Shown: piece by piece, positions 11,746 through 23,610 of the stretch
Layout of the letters: every line of letters begins with the position of its first letter
Numbering within the stretch: position 1 is the stretch's first letter
NCBI GenBank assembly: GCA_021613375.1
Contig: CM038727.1
Location: 1,740,481-1,804,480 of the forward strand
DNA length: 64,000 bases
From: Megaleporinus macrocephalus
Lineage: Eukaryota; Chordata; Actinopteri; Characiformes; Anostomidae
Direction of reading: 5' to 3'
Program-made: the position numbers and the translations under genes
The notes under the pieces: generated by a model
Database searches by the model: none
Seen by the model: the letters and a program-made list of their open reading frames with translations, nothing else
What the model was told of the DNA's origin: nothing

Positions 11746-12290
11746 ATACTAATTATCACAAACACACTTTAAACGTTCACTCTTCGGGATGGGCATTTTG
11801 TGTGTGAGTGTCTTGTGCGCGTTTTCTCTCTCTCTCTCTCGTTAGCTCACTTTTTCTCTCCTCTTTCTGCTCCAGTTTGTCTATCGTTCACCTTATAGGT
11901 GGATTGGAGTGTCATTCTTCATTCTACATACTAAGTTTCATTATGTTTACTTGTACTTAATTGTTTGATAAAGATATAGTTAAGAAAAGTATAATTAAGT
12001 ATATTTGTCTTGTACTAAAAGATTAGTTTGGAAATGTATAAAGATTTATAAAGAATCCTGAGTATGTCTTGTTTGTGTTTATATGTCTGTCCACTGGTTC
12101 GTCTAAGGTACAGTTAAAAGTAGATTTTAAAAGTATAACAAATAACATCTAAATTAAAACCTAGTCGTATACTTTAAAGTAATAATAATATATAAAGTAG
12201 ATACTATAAGTATTATGTTCAGTTGTTAGATAGAAGTACAGAACTAGTAAACTAAGCATGAGTAGAACTATAGCCTCACAGTAAGAAGGA
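11746..12290. other. no gene; repeat flank
   Basis: Includes a short TC run at 11825-11840. The first part also follows the Gypsy fragment at 54790-54880, and 11940-12290 is shared with 21600-21950 (C1q intron-like sequence). No coding signal seen. Confidence 0.5.
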
Positions 12291-12299
12291 TCTGGGTTT

Positions 12300-13755
12300 G
12301 ATTCCCTGGCCGGGTTACATACACACAGCCGACTCTCCACTAACCTCTGTAGCAGTAACACTACACCAACACAGCCGACTCTACACTAACCTCTGTAGCA
12401 GTAACACTACACACACACAGCCGACTCTATACTAACCTCTGTAGCAGCAGTAACACTACACACACACAACCGACTCTACACTAACCTCTGTAGCACTAAC
12501 ACTATACACACAGTCGACTCTCCACTAACCTCTGTAGCAGTAACACTACACACACACAGCCGACTCTCCACTAACCTCTGTAGCACTAACACTATACACA
12601 CAGTCGACTCTCCACTAACCTCTGTAGCAGTAACACTACACACACACAGCCGACTCTATATTAACCTCTGTAGCAGCAGTAACACTACACACACTCAGCC
12701 GACTCTACACTAACCTCTGTAGCAGCAGTAACACTACACACACACAGCCGACTCTATATTAACCTCTGTAGCAGCAGTAACACTACACACACACAGCCGA
12801 CTCTATACTAACCTCTGTAGCAGTAACACTACACACACTAACCTCTGTAGCAGTAACACTACACACACATAGCCGACTCTACGCTAACCTCTGTAGCAGC
12901 AGTAACACTACACACACACAGCCGACTCTACGCTAAACTCTGTAGCAGCAGTAACACTACACACACACAGCCGACTCCACACTAACCTCTGTGGCAGCAG
13001 TAACACTACACACACACAGCCGACTCTATACTAACCTATGTAGCAGTAACACTACACACACTAACCTCTGTAGCAGCAGTAACACTACACGCACACAGCC
13101 GACTCTACGCTCACCTCTGTAGCAGTAACACTACACACACACAGCCGACTCTACACTAACCTCTGTGGCAGCAGTAACACTACACACACACAGCCGAATC
13201 TCCGCTAACCTCTGTAGCCGCAACACTACACGCCCACAGCCGACTCTACGCTAACCTCTGTAGCCGCAACACTACACGCACACAGCCGACTCTACGCTAA
13301 CCTCTGTAGCCGCAACACTACACGCACACAGCCGACTCTCCGCTAACCCCTGTAGCCGCAACACTACACGCCCACAGCCGACTCTCCGCTAACCCCTGTA
13401 GCCGCAACACTACACGCCCACAGCCGACTCTCCGCTAACCCCTGGAGCCGCAACACTACACGCCCACAGCCGACTCTCCGCTAACCTCTGTAGCAGTAAC
13501 ACTACACACACACAGCCGACTCTACACTAACCTCTGTAGCAGTAACACTACACACACACAGCCGACTCTACACTAACCTCTGTAGCAGCAGTAACACTAC
13601 ACACACACAGCCGACTCTACACTAACCTCTGTAGCAGCAGTAACACTACACACACACAGCCGACTCTACACTAACCTCTGTAGCAGTAACACTACACACA
13701 CACAGCCGACTCTACACTAACCTCTGTAGCAGCAGTAACATTACACACATAAGAT
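12300..13755. repeat. minisatellite of about 40-47 bp, block 1
   Basis: More than 30 imperfect units built on ACACACAGCCGACTCTACAC followed by TAACCTCTGTAGCAG and a variable CAG/TAACACTACA part. Unit length varies by GCA insertion. The units from about 13200 to 13480 have GC-rich variants (TAGCCGCAACACTACACGCC), showing local homogenisation. The same satellite is at 36990-38000 and runs into the assembly gap. Confidence 0.95.
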
Positions 13756-13938
13756 GCAGGTCTAGTGTACTTTAACGTTAGTGTTTGTGATGTTCTGCTG
13801 TATTTTGTGTTTAATGTGATTCTGTTTCAGGAAAATTTATCACTTCAGTTTCAGACGCAGTTCAGGTCAATCTAAATGATTCTGTTCACTAAAGTTTCTT
13901 CTTTTCACTGACAATATAAACTGTTGTGTTTACTGCAG

Positions 13939-14441
13939 AGAGTAAAGTGGTGTTTTCAGTAGGACTCTCAGGAGGTGAAGAAGGTCATACTGGACCGTAC
14001 AGCACTGACATCACTCTGGTCTACAAACACATCTTCACCAACATCGGCAACGCTTACAACCCAGCTACAGGTGAACTATTAGTGTGACTCTTCATCCAAA
14101 CAGATTCACAATATAAACATACAATGTGTGTAAATCTAAAATGTATATTTCAATATTTAATAGGATATTTCACTGCACCTGTGAGAGGAGTCTATCAGTT
14201 CAGATTCCACGTCTATGCAGGGGCTGGAAGAGATGTAAGAGTGGACCTACATAAGAATGGACATCACAAAGCTGGAGCAAATTCTGATCAACCCCAGGGC
14301 ACTGTGAATTCCTCTAACGGAGTCTCGCTCTTACTGGACGTAGGAGACGTCGTCTGTCTGAAGCTCAGCGCTAGTACGTGGATTTGGGATAGTTGGTTCC
14401 GTCACAGCACCTTCAGTGGTCAGATGCTGTTCTCTGTGTGA
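13939..14441 (+). CDS. leaderless C1q A+B cassette (intact domain)
   Basis: Exon A 13939-14070 and exon B 14164-14441 join in phase 1 and encode a complete C1q domain: KVVFSVGLSGGEEGHTGPYS, ITLVYKHIFTNIGNAYNPAT, then YFTAPVRGVYQFRFHVYAGA up to HSTFSGQMLFSV and TGA. Splice sites (TACTGCAG acceptor, GTGAAC donor) are good, and AATAAA is at 14582-14587. No signal-peptide or coil exon lies between here and the previous gene's stop at 10323. It is therefore either a remnant or an alternative terminal cassette for the unit A leader; phases are compatible with splicing from 8847. Exon A translates identically to exon A of the gene at 20508. Confidence 0.75.
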
Positions 14442-15585
14442 GCGGTGAATAAGTGGTCGATGGAAAAACACTTCAGAACACAGAACACTAATTTAATCTT
14501 AGGACGTTAGTTTAACTGTATGATTTGTTTTAGTCTGTGTGCCATGCTGTTCTTGTCATCACTGAAAAGGAAATTCCAAATAATAAAATGTAGCTTTGTT
14601 CATGAAACCCAATCACAGACTGTAATGAAGAGTTATTGATATTTGAATATGTACATAAAATGTGAATTCATGTAATTAAAAATATAAATAACTGAGATGT
14701 GAGCGCCCCCTACCGATTTAGAAACCAAATCTACACCCATCAACACTACAATTCAGCTCATGGTTTTAAGGGTGGTGTTGAGGAGAAGCGTGAAGTCTAA
14801 TCATGTACAATATGAAAAAGAGATGTTTCTCTAAAATCTGGAAACACTCTAAACAGAGTCTGAAGACAGTATAATACTGTTGACAAGAAATAATTTCCAA
14901 ATGAAGCACTGCCCATTCCGTGCGGTCTGATGTAGAACAACTGCTCATCCTGCCCAAACTGACAATAGATTGATATATTTATATGTTACAGGTTCCTCAG
15001 ACATGAGGGTCCCATAATCATTAACCTAAACACAGACAGGATTCTGTCTTTGTCGTTACTGCACGCTGGCTATTCTCCATCTTTATTAGGATTCGCATTT
15101 CATTCTTTCCATCAGCTACTTTACATTATCATTTTTTCATCATAAACATTTTTTAATAGCTCATGCAAGAAATAGCACTTTCCAGTAAGTCTCTCAGAGT
15201 ATCTTCTGGTTAACCAGCTTCTAGTTACTGTAGCACGAGTTCACACAATACTAGTACATCTGTACCTGTTTTAGTTCACCTGGGGTTCCTCACCTTTGCT
15301 GTCTACTGAGTCACATCATACAAAACCTTCAACAACACATGTAAGTACTTAAATCGGTCATTCAACATTAACTCTGCTTAGCCTATCCACTTAGCTCAAG
15401 AGCACAGTCTGTATGTGTTCTGTCAGTAAAGGATGAACAGGCTATTGTAGGAAATACTGGGATAATCAATAATACTTTAATAAATAATCTGCTGTGTACA
15501 GTACATGAGCGGGAGGGTTTAATGGTGAGGTGATCAGCAGATTGATTGGGGACGGAAAGAAGCTCATTGGGATGGCTGCGATGGT
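14442..15585. other. type I 3' flank, then unassigned sequence
   Basis: 14442-14960 is the C1q type I tail. 14960-15585 has no recognised exon or repeat family. Confidence 0.5.
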
Positions 15586-17350
15586 TAGGTAAGGTTAGGT
15601 TAGGTTAAGGTTAGGTTTGGATACTAAGGTTAGGGTTAGGTTTGGATACTGGGGTTGGGGTTAGATTAAGGTTTGGACACTGAGGTTAGGGTTAGGTTGG
15701 ATACTGATGTTAGGGTTAGGTTTGGATACTGAGATTAGGGTTAGGTTTGGATATTGAGGTTAAGGTTAGGGTTAGGTTTGGATACAGAGTTTAGGGTTAG
15801 GTTTGGATACTGGGGTTAAGGTTAGGGTTAGGTTTGGATACTGAGGTTAGGGTTAGGTTTGGATACTGAGATTAGGGTTAGGTTTGGATACTGGGGTTAA
15901 GGTTAGGGTTAGGTTTGGATACTGAGGTTAGGTTTAGGTTTGGATACTGAGGTTAGGGTTAGGTTTGGATACTGAGGTTAAGGTTAGGTTTGGATACTGG
16001 GGTTAAGGTTAGGGTTAGGTTTGGATACTGGGGTTAATGTTAGGGTTAGGTTTGGATACTGAGGTTCGGATTAGATTAAGGTTTGGACACTGAGGTTCAG
16101 GTTAGATTAAGGTTTGGATACTGAGGTTAGGGTTAGGTTTTGATACTGAGGTTAGGGTTAGGTTGGATACTGAGGTTAGGGTTAGGTTTGGATACTGAGA
16201 TTAGGGTTAGGTTTGGATATTGAGGTTAAGGTTAGGGTTAGGTTTGGATACAGAGGTTAGGGTTAGGTTTGGATACTGAGATTAGGGTTAGGTTTGGATA
16301 CTGGGGTTGGGGTTAGATTAAGGTTTGGACACTGAGGTTAGGGTTAGGTTGGATACTGATGTTAGGGTTAGGTTTGGATACTGAGATTAGGGTTAGGTTT
16401 GGATATTGAGGTTAAGGTTAGGGTTAGGTTTGGATACAGAGTTTAGGGTTAGGTTTGGATACTGGGGTTAAGGTTAGGGTTAGGTTTGGATACTGAGGTT
16501 AGGGTTAGGTTTGGATACTGAGATTAGGGTTAGGTTTGGATACTGGGGTTAAGGTTAGGGTTAGGTTTGGATACTGAGGTTAGGTTTAGGTTTGGATACT
16601 GAGGTTAGGGTTAGGTTTGGATACTGAGGTTAAGGTTAGGTTTGGATACTGGGGTTAAGGTTAGGGTTAGGTTTGGATACTGGGGTTAATGTTAGGGTTA
16701 GGTTTGGATACTGAGGTTCGGATTAGATTAAGGTTTGGACACTGAGGTTCAGGTTAGATTAAGGTTTGGATACTGAGGTTAGGGTTAGGTTTGGATATTG
16801 AGGTTAAGGTTAGGGTTAGGTTTGGATACAGAGGTTAGGGTTAGGTTTGGATACTGAGATTAGGGTTAGGTTTGGATACTGGGGTTAAGGTTAGGGTTAG
16901 GTTTGGATACTGAGGTTAGGTTTAGGTTTGGATACTGAGGTTAGGGTTAGGTTTGGATACTGAGGTTAGGGTTAGGTTTGGATACTTAGTTAGGGTTAGG
17001 TTTGGATACTGAGGTTAGGGTTAGGTTTGGATACTGAGGTTAGGGTTAGGTTTGGATACTGGGGTTAATGTTAGGGTTAGGTTTGGATACTGAGGTTCGG
17101 ATTAGATTAAGGTTTGGACACTGAGGTTCAGGTTAGATTAAGGTTTGGATACTGAGGTTAGGGTTAGGTTTTGATACTGAGGTTAGGGTTAGGTTGGATA
17201 CTGAGGTTAGGGTTAGGTTGAATACTGAGGTTAGGGTTAGGTTTGATACTGAGGTTAGGGTTAGGTTTAGGTTTGGATACTGAGGTTAGGGTTAGGTTTA
17301 GGTTTGGATACTGAGGTTAGGGTTAGGGTTAGGGTTAGGGTTAGGGTTAG
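15586..17350. repeat. telomere-like minisatellite with higher-order structure
   Basis: Units of GGTTAGGGTTAGGTTTGGATACTG type, about 19-25 bp. A higher-order repeat of 652 bp is visible: the GGGGTTGGGG variant occurs at 15651 and 16303, and GGGTTAATG at 16031 and 16683. The array ends at 17311-17350 in pure (GGGTTA)n, the vertebrate telomere unit, so it is an interstitial telomere-like block. Confidence 0.95.
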
Positions 17351-17679
17351 ATGAACGAGTGAACTTTATTATTACATAATGTTCTGATTGCAGTTATGAT
17401 TATTTTTCACATTAGTTTTCTTACATCACCAAATGAAATGGGTTTTATTTGTTGGGTTCAAACAAATGCTTGTAAAAGAAAAGCATTCTAACTTCTGGAA
17501 GCTGACTAGAGTTCTGAAACACCAGATGGATAAATGTCTAGAGCTGTTTTTCTGGGTTTGAGAAATCTGCTTGTTGGTCTGCTTGTCAGTCATTTTTCTT
17601 CTTTCCTTCTCAAAACTGTGTTTTCCCCAGTAAGGCGGTTTTATTTGTTTAAAAGTGTCTTTATTTCCTTTGTTTACAG

Positions 17680-17766
17680 CATATTCGGAAGCGTGGAAGT
17701 GAAGAATCTGAACCCAGATAAAGTGGACAGTTTGACCGTGTTACTCGTCACCAAGGACACAGACAC
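17680..17766 (+). other. candidate orphan exon (87 nt, symmetric)
   Basis: TTTACAG acceptor at 17679 and an ACACGTAAGTCG donor (GT at 17767) bound an open stretch reading IFGSVEVKNLNPDK then VDSLTVLLVTKDTDT. Its length is a multiple of three and both splice sites match consensus. The translated ORF extends upstream as intron-like sequence. I do not recognise the protein. It could be a captured or vestigial exon, or chance; no partner exon was found nearby. Confidence 0.3.
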
Positions 17767-17905
17767 GTAAGTCGCCAGCTTCAGTCTGCAGTGAATAGAA
17801 TCAGTGAAGGTCCTTTGTGTTCGGAGGTGCCTCAGTTTTCCCTCGTTTCCCTTTTTCACTTAGTCTTTGGACGGATTGGGAGAAATCCAGACAAATCTTT
17901 TTAAA

Positions 17906-18492
17906 TGAACTGAATCCAGTACAGTGAATCGAGTAAATCCAATAAACTGAATCCAGTACAGTGAATGGAGTAAATCCAATAAACTAAATCCAGTACGGTG
18001 AATCGAGTAAATCCAATAAACTAAATCCAGTACGGTGAATCGAGTAAATCCAATAAGCTGAATCCAGTACGGTGAATCGAGTAAATCCAATAAACTGAAT
18101 CCAGTACGATGAATCGAGTAAATCCAATAAGCTGAATCCAGTACGGTGAATGGAGTAAATCCAATCAACTGAATCCAGTACGGTGAATGGAGTAAATCCA
18201 ATAAACTGAATCCAGTACGGTGAATGGAGTAAATCCAATAAACTGAATCCAGTACAGTGAATCGAGTAAATCCAATAAACCTAAATCCAGTACGGTGAAT
18301 TGAGTAAATCCAATAAACTGAATCCAGTACGGTGAATCGAGTAAATCCAATAAACTGAATCCAGTACGGTGAATCGAGTAAATCCAATCAACTGAATCCA
18401 GTACGGTGAATCGAGTAAATCCAATAAACTGAATCCAGTACGGTGAATCGAGTAAATCCAATAAACTGAATCCAGTACGGTGAATCGAGTAA
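17906..18492. repeat. 37-bp minisatellite, about 16 copies
   Basis: Unit is CTGAATCCAGTACGGTGAAT plus CGAGTAAATCCAATAAA. Because 37 is not a multiple of three, minus-strand frames stay open and create long repetitive false ORFs. A few units have one-base changes (CGAGT/GGAGT, TAAACT/TCAACT). Confidence 0.95.
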
Positions 18493-18900
18493 CTTCAGCT
18501 TGTGTGTGTAATAATAATAAGTGAGCAGCTCAGTTTTATCAGCTGTACAGTTTAATCTGAAGTCGGTAGAGAGATACACTATCTCAGTGATGGTCTGCAT
18601 CCAGGTCATTGTGGCTCCATCTATCAGTGCTTTATCTAAGAACACTGAGAGAGTGGTAAATACACAGTGGCAGTAGCACACGCTGAAGAAGTTCATGCTG
18701 AGGTTTCACAAGGTTTCCACAGTCCTGCTGAGGAAATGAACATTCCTGATCCTTCCTGAAAACTAAAATACACATGCCAGTACATTTTAGTTTAGTTTTA
18801 ATTTAACGTTTTAATTTAACGTTTTTGGATGAAAAAAAATAACAGGGGTAAATTATTTAATTTAGAACTATTCGTCGTTTCTGAGGAATTTAACCCATCA
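18493..18900 (-). other. unassigned; short minus-strand open frame
   Basis: A minus-strand frame at 18696-18500 reads non-repetitively (MNFFSVCYCHCVFTTLSVFL, then ALIDGATMTWMQTITEIVYL) before entering the 37-bp satellite. No splice context or family recognised, so it is noted only. The rest is without features. Confidence 0.2.
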
Positions 18901-18910
18901 GTGCAGTGAA

Positions 18911-18911
<1 letters not shown>

Positions 18912-18980
<69 letters not shown>

Positions 18981-19013
18981 TTGAACACACACACTGGTGA
19001 GCAATGAAAGACC

Positions 19014-19059
<46 letters not shown>

Positions 19060-19145
19060 GGGGCAGTGAAACACCCACACTATTGAACACACACACTGGT
19101 GAGCAATGGAACATCCACACACACACACCAACACACACACACATA
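18912..19145. repeat. (CA)n microsatellite cluster
   Basis: Three CA tracts (18912-18978, 19016-19056, 19117-19143) separated by copies of an ACACTGGTGAGCAATG spacer. Apparent Cys/Val-rich ORFs here are artefacts. Confidence 0.95.
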
Positions 19146-19242
19146 CACCTTATACACCCAGGAGCAGTGAGCACACTTGCCCGGAGAGGTGGGCAGCCCA
19201 ATCCACAGTATCCGGGGAGCAGTTGGGGGTTGGATGTCTTGT

Positions 19243-19480
19243 TTAACCCCCTGGGGTTGACAGACGCTGGGGCGCGTTTCTATTAATATTTTTGCGATAA
19301 CGCGGCGCAGAAATACAGTTTAAACATTTCCTGAATCAACAGAGTCCGTCCTTACATTACACCCAATCCTGCTGAAGCTGCAGCAGCGCTACTGAACAGC
19401 AGTGATGAAGATAGCGGTGAGACTGTGATTCATATGATGAGGAAGAATATGAAAACAATCAGGATCCATTTGAAGATTGC
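19243..19480 (+). mobile_element. possible piggyBac-like end (TTAA border)
   Basis: TTAA at 19243 is followed by CCCCCTGGGGTTGACAGACG and a GC-rich stretch. Further in, a short frame reads LLNSSDEDSGE, similar in style to acidic N-termini of piggyBac transposases. No transposase core or second TTAA end was identified. Confidence 0.25.
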
Positions 19481-19670
19481 TAAGTGTATTTATAAAAACT
19501 TTTTTATGATGTGAGCTAGCTAGCAGGCTAAAGGATGTTCCTGTATGTGAGGAATTGATTTGTGAGCGCCATATAGCTCGGTAGCTAGTTAGGTTACAAC
19601 AGTCATGACCGAATTGATTCGTGTCCCATAGTAAATGCTTATTTTGCTATTTAAAAGTTCATTTTCTGCA

Positions 19671-19778
19671 CATTAGTAAATGTTTACTGTATAAATGTAA
19701 TTTCCTTTATTAAAGCTTCACTTACAAATAGCAATACAGTTTATGACTTCTGATGGATACAGTAAACATTTACTAATG
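19671..19778. repeat. perfect 22-nt inverted repeat (64-nt loop)
   Basis: Arm 1 (19671-19692) begins CATTAGTAAATGTTTACTG and its exact reverse complement is at 19757-19778. The surrounding 19480-20220 shows no gene. Confidence 0.8.
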
Positions 19779-20430
19779 TATTTCTTCATGTTTATGTCCA
19801 AGTTTATGGCTGTTGTATCAAGTAGAGTGGCAACAACGTGGCAAACGTTTATACAGAATTTATTTCACATTTGTACACTATTTTATTCATACATTCAACT
19901 ATTGATGTGAAGCTAAGGCTCTGGTAAATCCATTTCAAGCACCAAAACAGTTTGTCCACATAAGTAAAACACATTTTTTACAAGATATATGAAGAATTTT
20001 AAAATTGGACTTCAAGTTTTTCAGATTTAGGACCAGATAATCTCCTCATACTTTCTCTAAGTTAATTATTTCCTCATTACTGAGACAGCAGAGACTGTTC
20101 TGAATATTTTCATATAAAATATGTGGGTATTATGTTACATGCAAGTTTCTTTAAAGTATATATTTAAAAATGATGCACCTGAAACTGGACAGAATATCTT
20201 TGAGTGAGTCGTAGAGGCACCTTAAAACTCCACTGCAGATTATCTTTATTAACTTCTAAACTTTAAATATGATCTGCAGACTTACCCAGAGTCCTTGTTT
20301 GGAAGATGTGATCTCTGATCAGTGAGTGAAAAAAGCTGTTTCATGTGTTTTTATTGTCGAGGTGAGATTACACTAATCAGTTACTGAAGACGTACGTGTT
20401 CCAGCAAGCATTACACACCACTAATGTAGA

Positions 20431-20462
20431 GTTAATAAGTAACTAGTGTACACTGTATAAAT
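20431..20462 (+). promoter_or_regulatory. P1 core promoter of unit B
   Basis: HNF1-like GTTAATAAGTAAC at 20431-20443 and TATAAAT at 20456-20462, 46 bp before the ATG at 20508. The upstream 20220-20430 matches the upstream region of the other P1 genes. Confidence 0.6.
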
Positions 20463-20507
20463 GAATCTACCACGTAATCCTAAGAAGACAAAGAGAGCGT
20501 GTTAAGG

Positions 20508-22820
20508 ATGAGGGCTGTTTCTCTGCTGGTGTTGCTGTGCTGCAGTCTGTTGGAGGGTCAGTCGGTCAGTGTGAACGACATCACTCTGAGTCATTATGAA
20601 GGCAGAGAGAACCAGATTCAGGCTGAGAACCCCAGAACTGAACCTCCAGTCACAACCTCCACCCAACAGAGCTGCCAGCCGGACCTCCACTCTGTACTGA
20701 GAGAGATGAGCGCTATGCTGGCAGAGCTGAGAGTCGAGCAGAGACACACAACGACTGCAGTGAACAACATGGAGACCAGACTAAGAGCCAGTGAGAGTCA
20801 AACGGAGGAACTGAAGAAGAAGGTTGAAGGTAAGAACTGAGAAATTTTCACAAAACGTCTTAGCAAGAAATGTTCATTACTGACTATAAAAGTATTTGTA
20901 ATTAAAAATTAAAATGTGTGAACACTTGAGACACGTGTGAGTGTAAAAGTTCTGCTGTATGTTTTGTTACTCAGAGGAACTGAAAGAATTAAAAACCTCA
21001 TTTGAGAACCAAGTGGAGAACCTGAAGAAGGAGAATGAAGGTACGTCACTGAAACAGGCCTGTCTTAGTCAGATTGCTCAGATGCTTCTTTGTAGATAAG
21101 CTCACCACATGAGAAATGAAAGATCTAATAGAAGAGCATCAAAATTCTATTTTCCTACATTCACTGCAGGTTTAGTGTTTCTATTGAGTTTAAAGGTTAA
21201 AGGTTATCCTGTAAACTCATATCATCTAGAATTCCAACTTTACTGCTAAATACCACATTGTTGGTCATTTAAGTGAAATTAACAGATAGAACAATTTGTG
21301 TTTCTTAGTTTCTGATATTGCTCCAATGTAGAATATAACACTCTGGTCATACTTTGGTCATTCTCTGGTCATAGAGGGTCAATTCCAGCACAGTCTAGTG
21401 ATTTTCTTTATTCTTACAAAAAGAAATTTATTTAATTTGCTGTTGCTATACATACATCTTGTAAACTAACAATATAGGCTTATACTTTCAGTTTACTATT
21501 TGTGTACTTATCGGTGAAATACTAAACACAGTTCTACTTCAGTTCACCAACTCAGCTTATACTGACCAGTACTCAGAACAATTTCAGGATTATTACTTGT
21601 ACTTAATCTTTTGATCTAGATATAATTAATAAAAGTATAACTAAGTATATTTGTCTTGTACTAAAAGATTAGTTTGGAAATGTATAAAGATTTATAAAGA
21701 GTACTGAGTATGTCTTGTTTGTGTTTATATGTGTGTCCACTGGTGCTTCTAAATTACAGTTTAAAGTAGATTTTAAAAGTATAAAAATAACATCTAAATG
21801 GAAACTTCATATACTTTAAAGTAACAATAATATATAAGTAGTAACTATAAGTTTTATGTTCAGTTGTTGGAGAGAGGTACAGATGCATGGTGCTGTGAGT
21901 AGAACTGTAAGAAGGTTCTGGGTTTGATTTCCTGGCCGGGTAACCAGCTTCCTCTCTGTTTTTCAACTGATTCAGTCATAAATACATTAGATGAATATTT
22001 TTGTGTTTTTTACTTAAACTGAATTTTAATGAAAAGAAAACTTCTACCAGTCATCTCCGTTAATGTGTTACAGTGTGGGATTTGATGGTGATGATATTTA
22101 GTGAAAAACATGCCTCATTGTGACCTGAATGAGTAACAGATGCAGGTTTACTTTACTTTAAAGTTAGTGTTTATGATGTTCTGCTGCATTTTGTGTTTAA
22201 TGTGTTTCTGTTTCAGGAAAATTTATCAGTTCAGTTTTAGACGCAGTTCAGGTCAATCTAAATGATTTTGTTCACTAATGTTTTCACTGATAATTTAAAC
22301 TGTTGTGTTTACTGCAGAGAGTAAAGTGGTGTTTTCAGTAGGACTCTCAGGAGGTGAAGAAGGTCATACTGGACCGTACAGCACTGACATCACTCTGGTC
22401 TACAAACACATCTTTACCAACATCGGCAACGCTTACAACCCAGCTACAGGTGAACTATTAGTGTGACTCTTCATCCAAACAGATTTACAATATAAGCATA
22501 CAATGTGTGTAAATCTAAAATGTGTATTTCAATATTTAATAGGATATTTTACTGCACCTGTGAGAGGAGTCTATCAGTTCAGATTCCACGTCCATGCAGG
22601 GGCTGGAAGAGGTGTAAGAGTGGTCCTACTTAAGAATGGACATCACGAAGCTGGAACATTTTCTGATCAACCCCAGGGCAGTGTGAGTTCCTCTAATGGA
22701 GTCTCACTCTTACTGGACGTAGGAGACGTTGTCTGTGTGAAACTCGAAGCTGATACGTGGATATATGATAGTTGGTTTCATCACAGCACCTTTAGTGGTC
22801 AAATGTTGTTCTCTGTGTGA
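20508..22820 (+). CDS. secreted C1q-domain protein, unit B (four exons, intact)
   Basis: Exons 20508-20829, 20975-21040, 22318-22449 and 22543-22820, all phase 1, give 265 aa. Exon 1 holds signal peptide MRAVSLLVLLCCSLLEGQS, the single pre-coil Cys and a heptad-rich segment (ELRVEQRHTTTAVNNMETRL). Exon 2 is the 22-residue coil insert ELKELKTSFENQVENLKKEN. Exons 3 and 4 form the C1q domain, ending HSTFSGQMLFSV. The coil is shorter than in unit A (no exon 3 or 4 equivalents). The third intron (21041-22317) contains general C1q-intron sequence and a possible vestigial exon at 22217-22251. Polyadenylation signal AATAAA is at about 22923. Likely a secreted trimeric recognition protein; ligand unknown. 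Confidence 0.9.
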
Positions 22821-23240
22821 GCAGTGATTAAGTGGTCAGTGGAAACACTGCAGAACAGATGATTTGTGTTTTAGTTCGTGTGCCATGCTGTTCTTGTCAT
22901 CACTGAAAAGGAAATCCCAAATAATAAAATGTAGCTTTGTTTATGAAACCCAATCACAGACTGTAATGAAGAGTTATTCATCTTTGAATGTGTACATAAA
23001 ATGTAAATTAGTGCAATTAAAAATAATAATTGAGATGTGAGTGCCCCCTACAGATGTAGAAACCAAACCTACACCCATCAACACTACAATAGTGGCCCAA
23101 GGTAAGTGTAGATGGTGTAGCTGTATCTGATAACTTTACAGCCAGATCTTCAGCTCATGGTTTTAAGGGTGGTGTTGAATAGAAGAGTGAAGTCTAATCA
23201 TGTACAATATGAACAACTGCCCATCCTACCCAAACTGACA

Positions 23241-23288
<48 letters not shown>
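23241..23288. repeat. (GATA)n microsatellite split by a composite insertion
   Basis: ATAG repeats run to 23288 and resume at 24608 (GATAGATAAATA). The Tc1 and Gypsy pieces between them appear to have landed in the array. Confidence 0.8.
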
Positions 23289-23289
23289 C

Positions 23290-23605
23290 TGATTTGCATA
23301 AAACTGGAAAGGGTTAGAGTGTCATCTCAAAGACTTTAGGTATTAACCTGTCCACAGTTAAGACACTACAAATGGAGATGATTTAGTACTGTGGCTACTC
23401 TCCCTAAAAGTGCATGTCCGGCCAAGTTGACTCCAAAGGCACAACTCAGAAAGCTCAGAGAGGTAAAGAAGAACCCTAGAGTAACAGCTAAAGACTTGAA
23501 GGAATCATTGGAACTGGTTAACATCTCTGTTCATGAGTCTACCATACGCAAATCATTAAACAGGCATGGTGTCCATGGCAGGACACTACGGAAGAAGCTG
23601 ATGTA
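23290..23605 (+). pseudogene. Tc1/mariner transposase N-terminus fragment
   Basis: Encodes the helix-turn-helix DNA-binding start of a fish Tc1 transposase: TPKAQLRKLREVKKNPRVTA, then ISVHESTIRKSLNRHGVHGR. It stops abruptly at about 23605, where a minus-strand Gypsy piece begins. The catalytic DDE part is absent. Confidence 0.85.
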
Positions 23606-23610
23606 CATCC

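Noticed and set aside
12300..13755. Regular repeats that could suggest a CRISPR array
   Set aside because: Eukaryotic tandem satellite: unit and spacer are one continuous repeat, the spacers are not unique, and there are no cas genes.
17860..18696. Long minus-strand ORFs with a repeating Y-W-I-Q-F-I-G-F-T pattern
   Set aside because: They are read-through of the 37-bp minisatellite in several frames, with no start context, splice sites or domain.
18898..19201. Cys/Val-rich ORFs
   Set aside because: CA microsatellite read-through.
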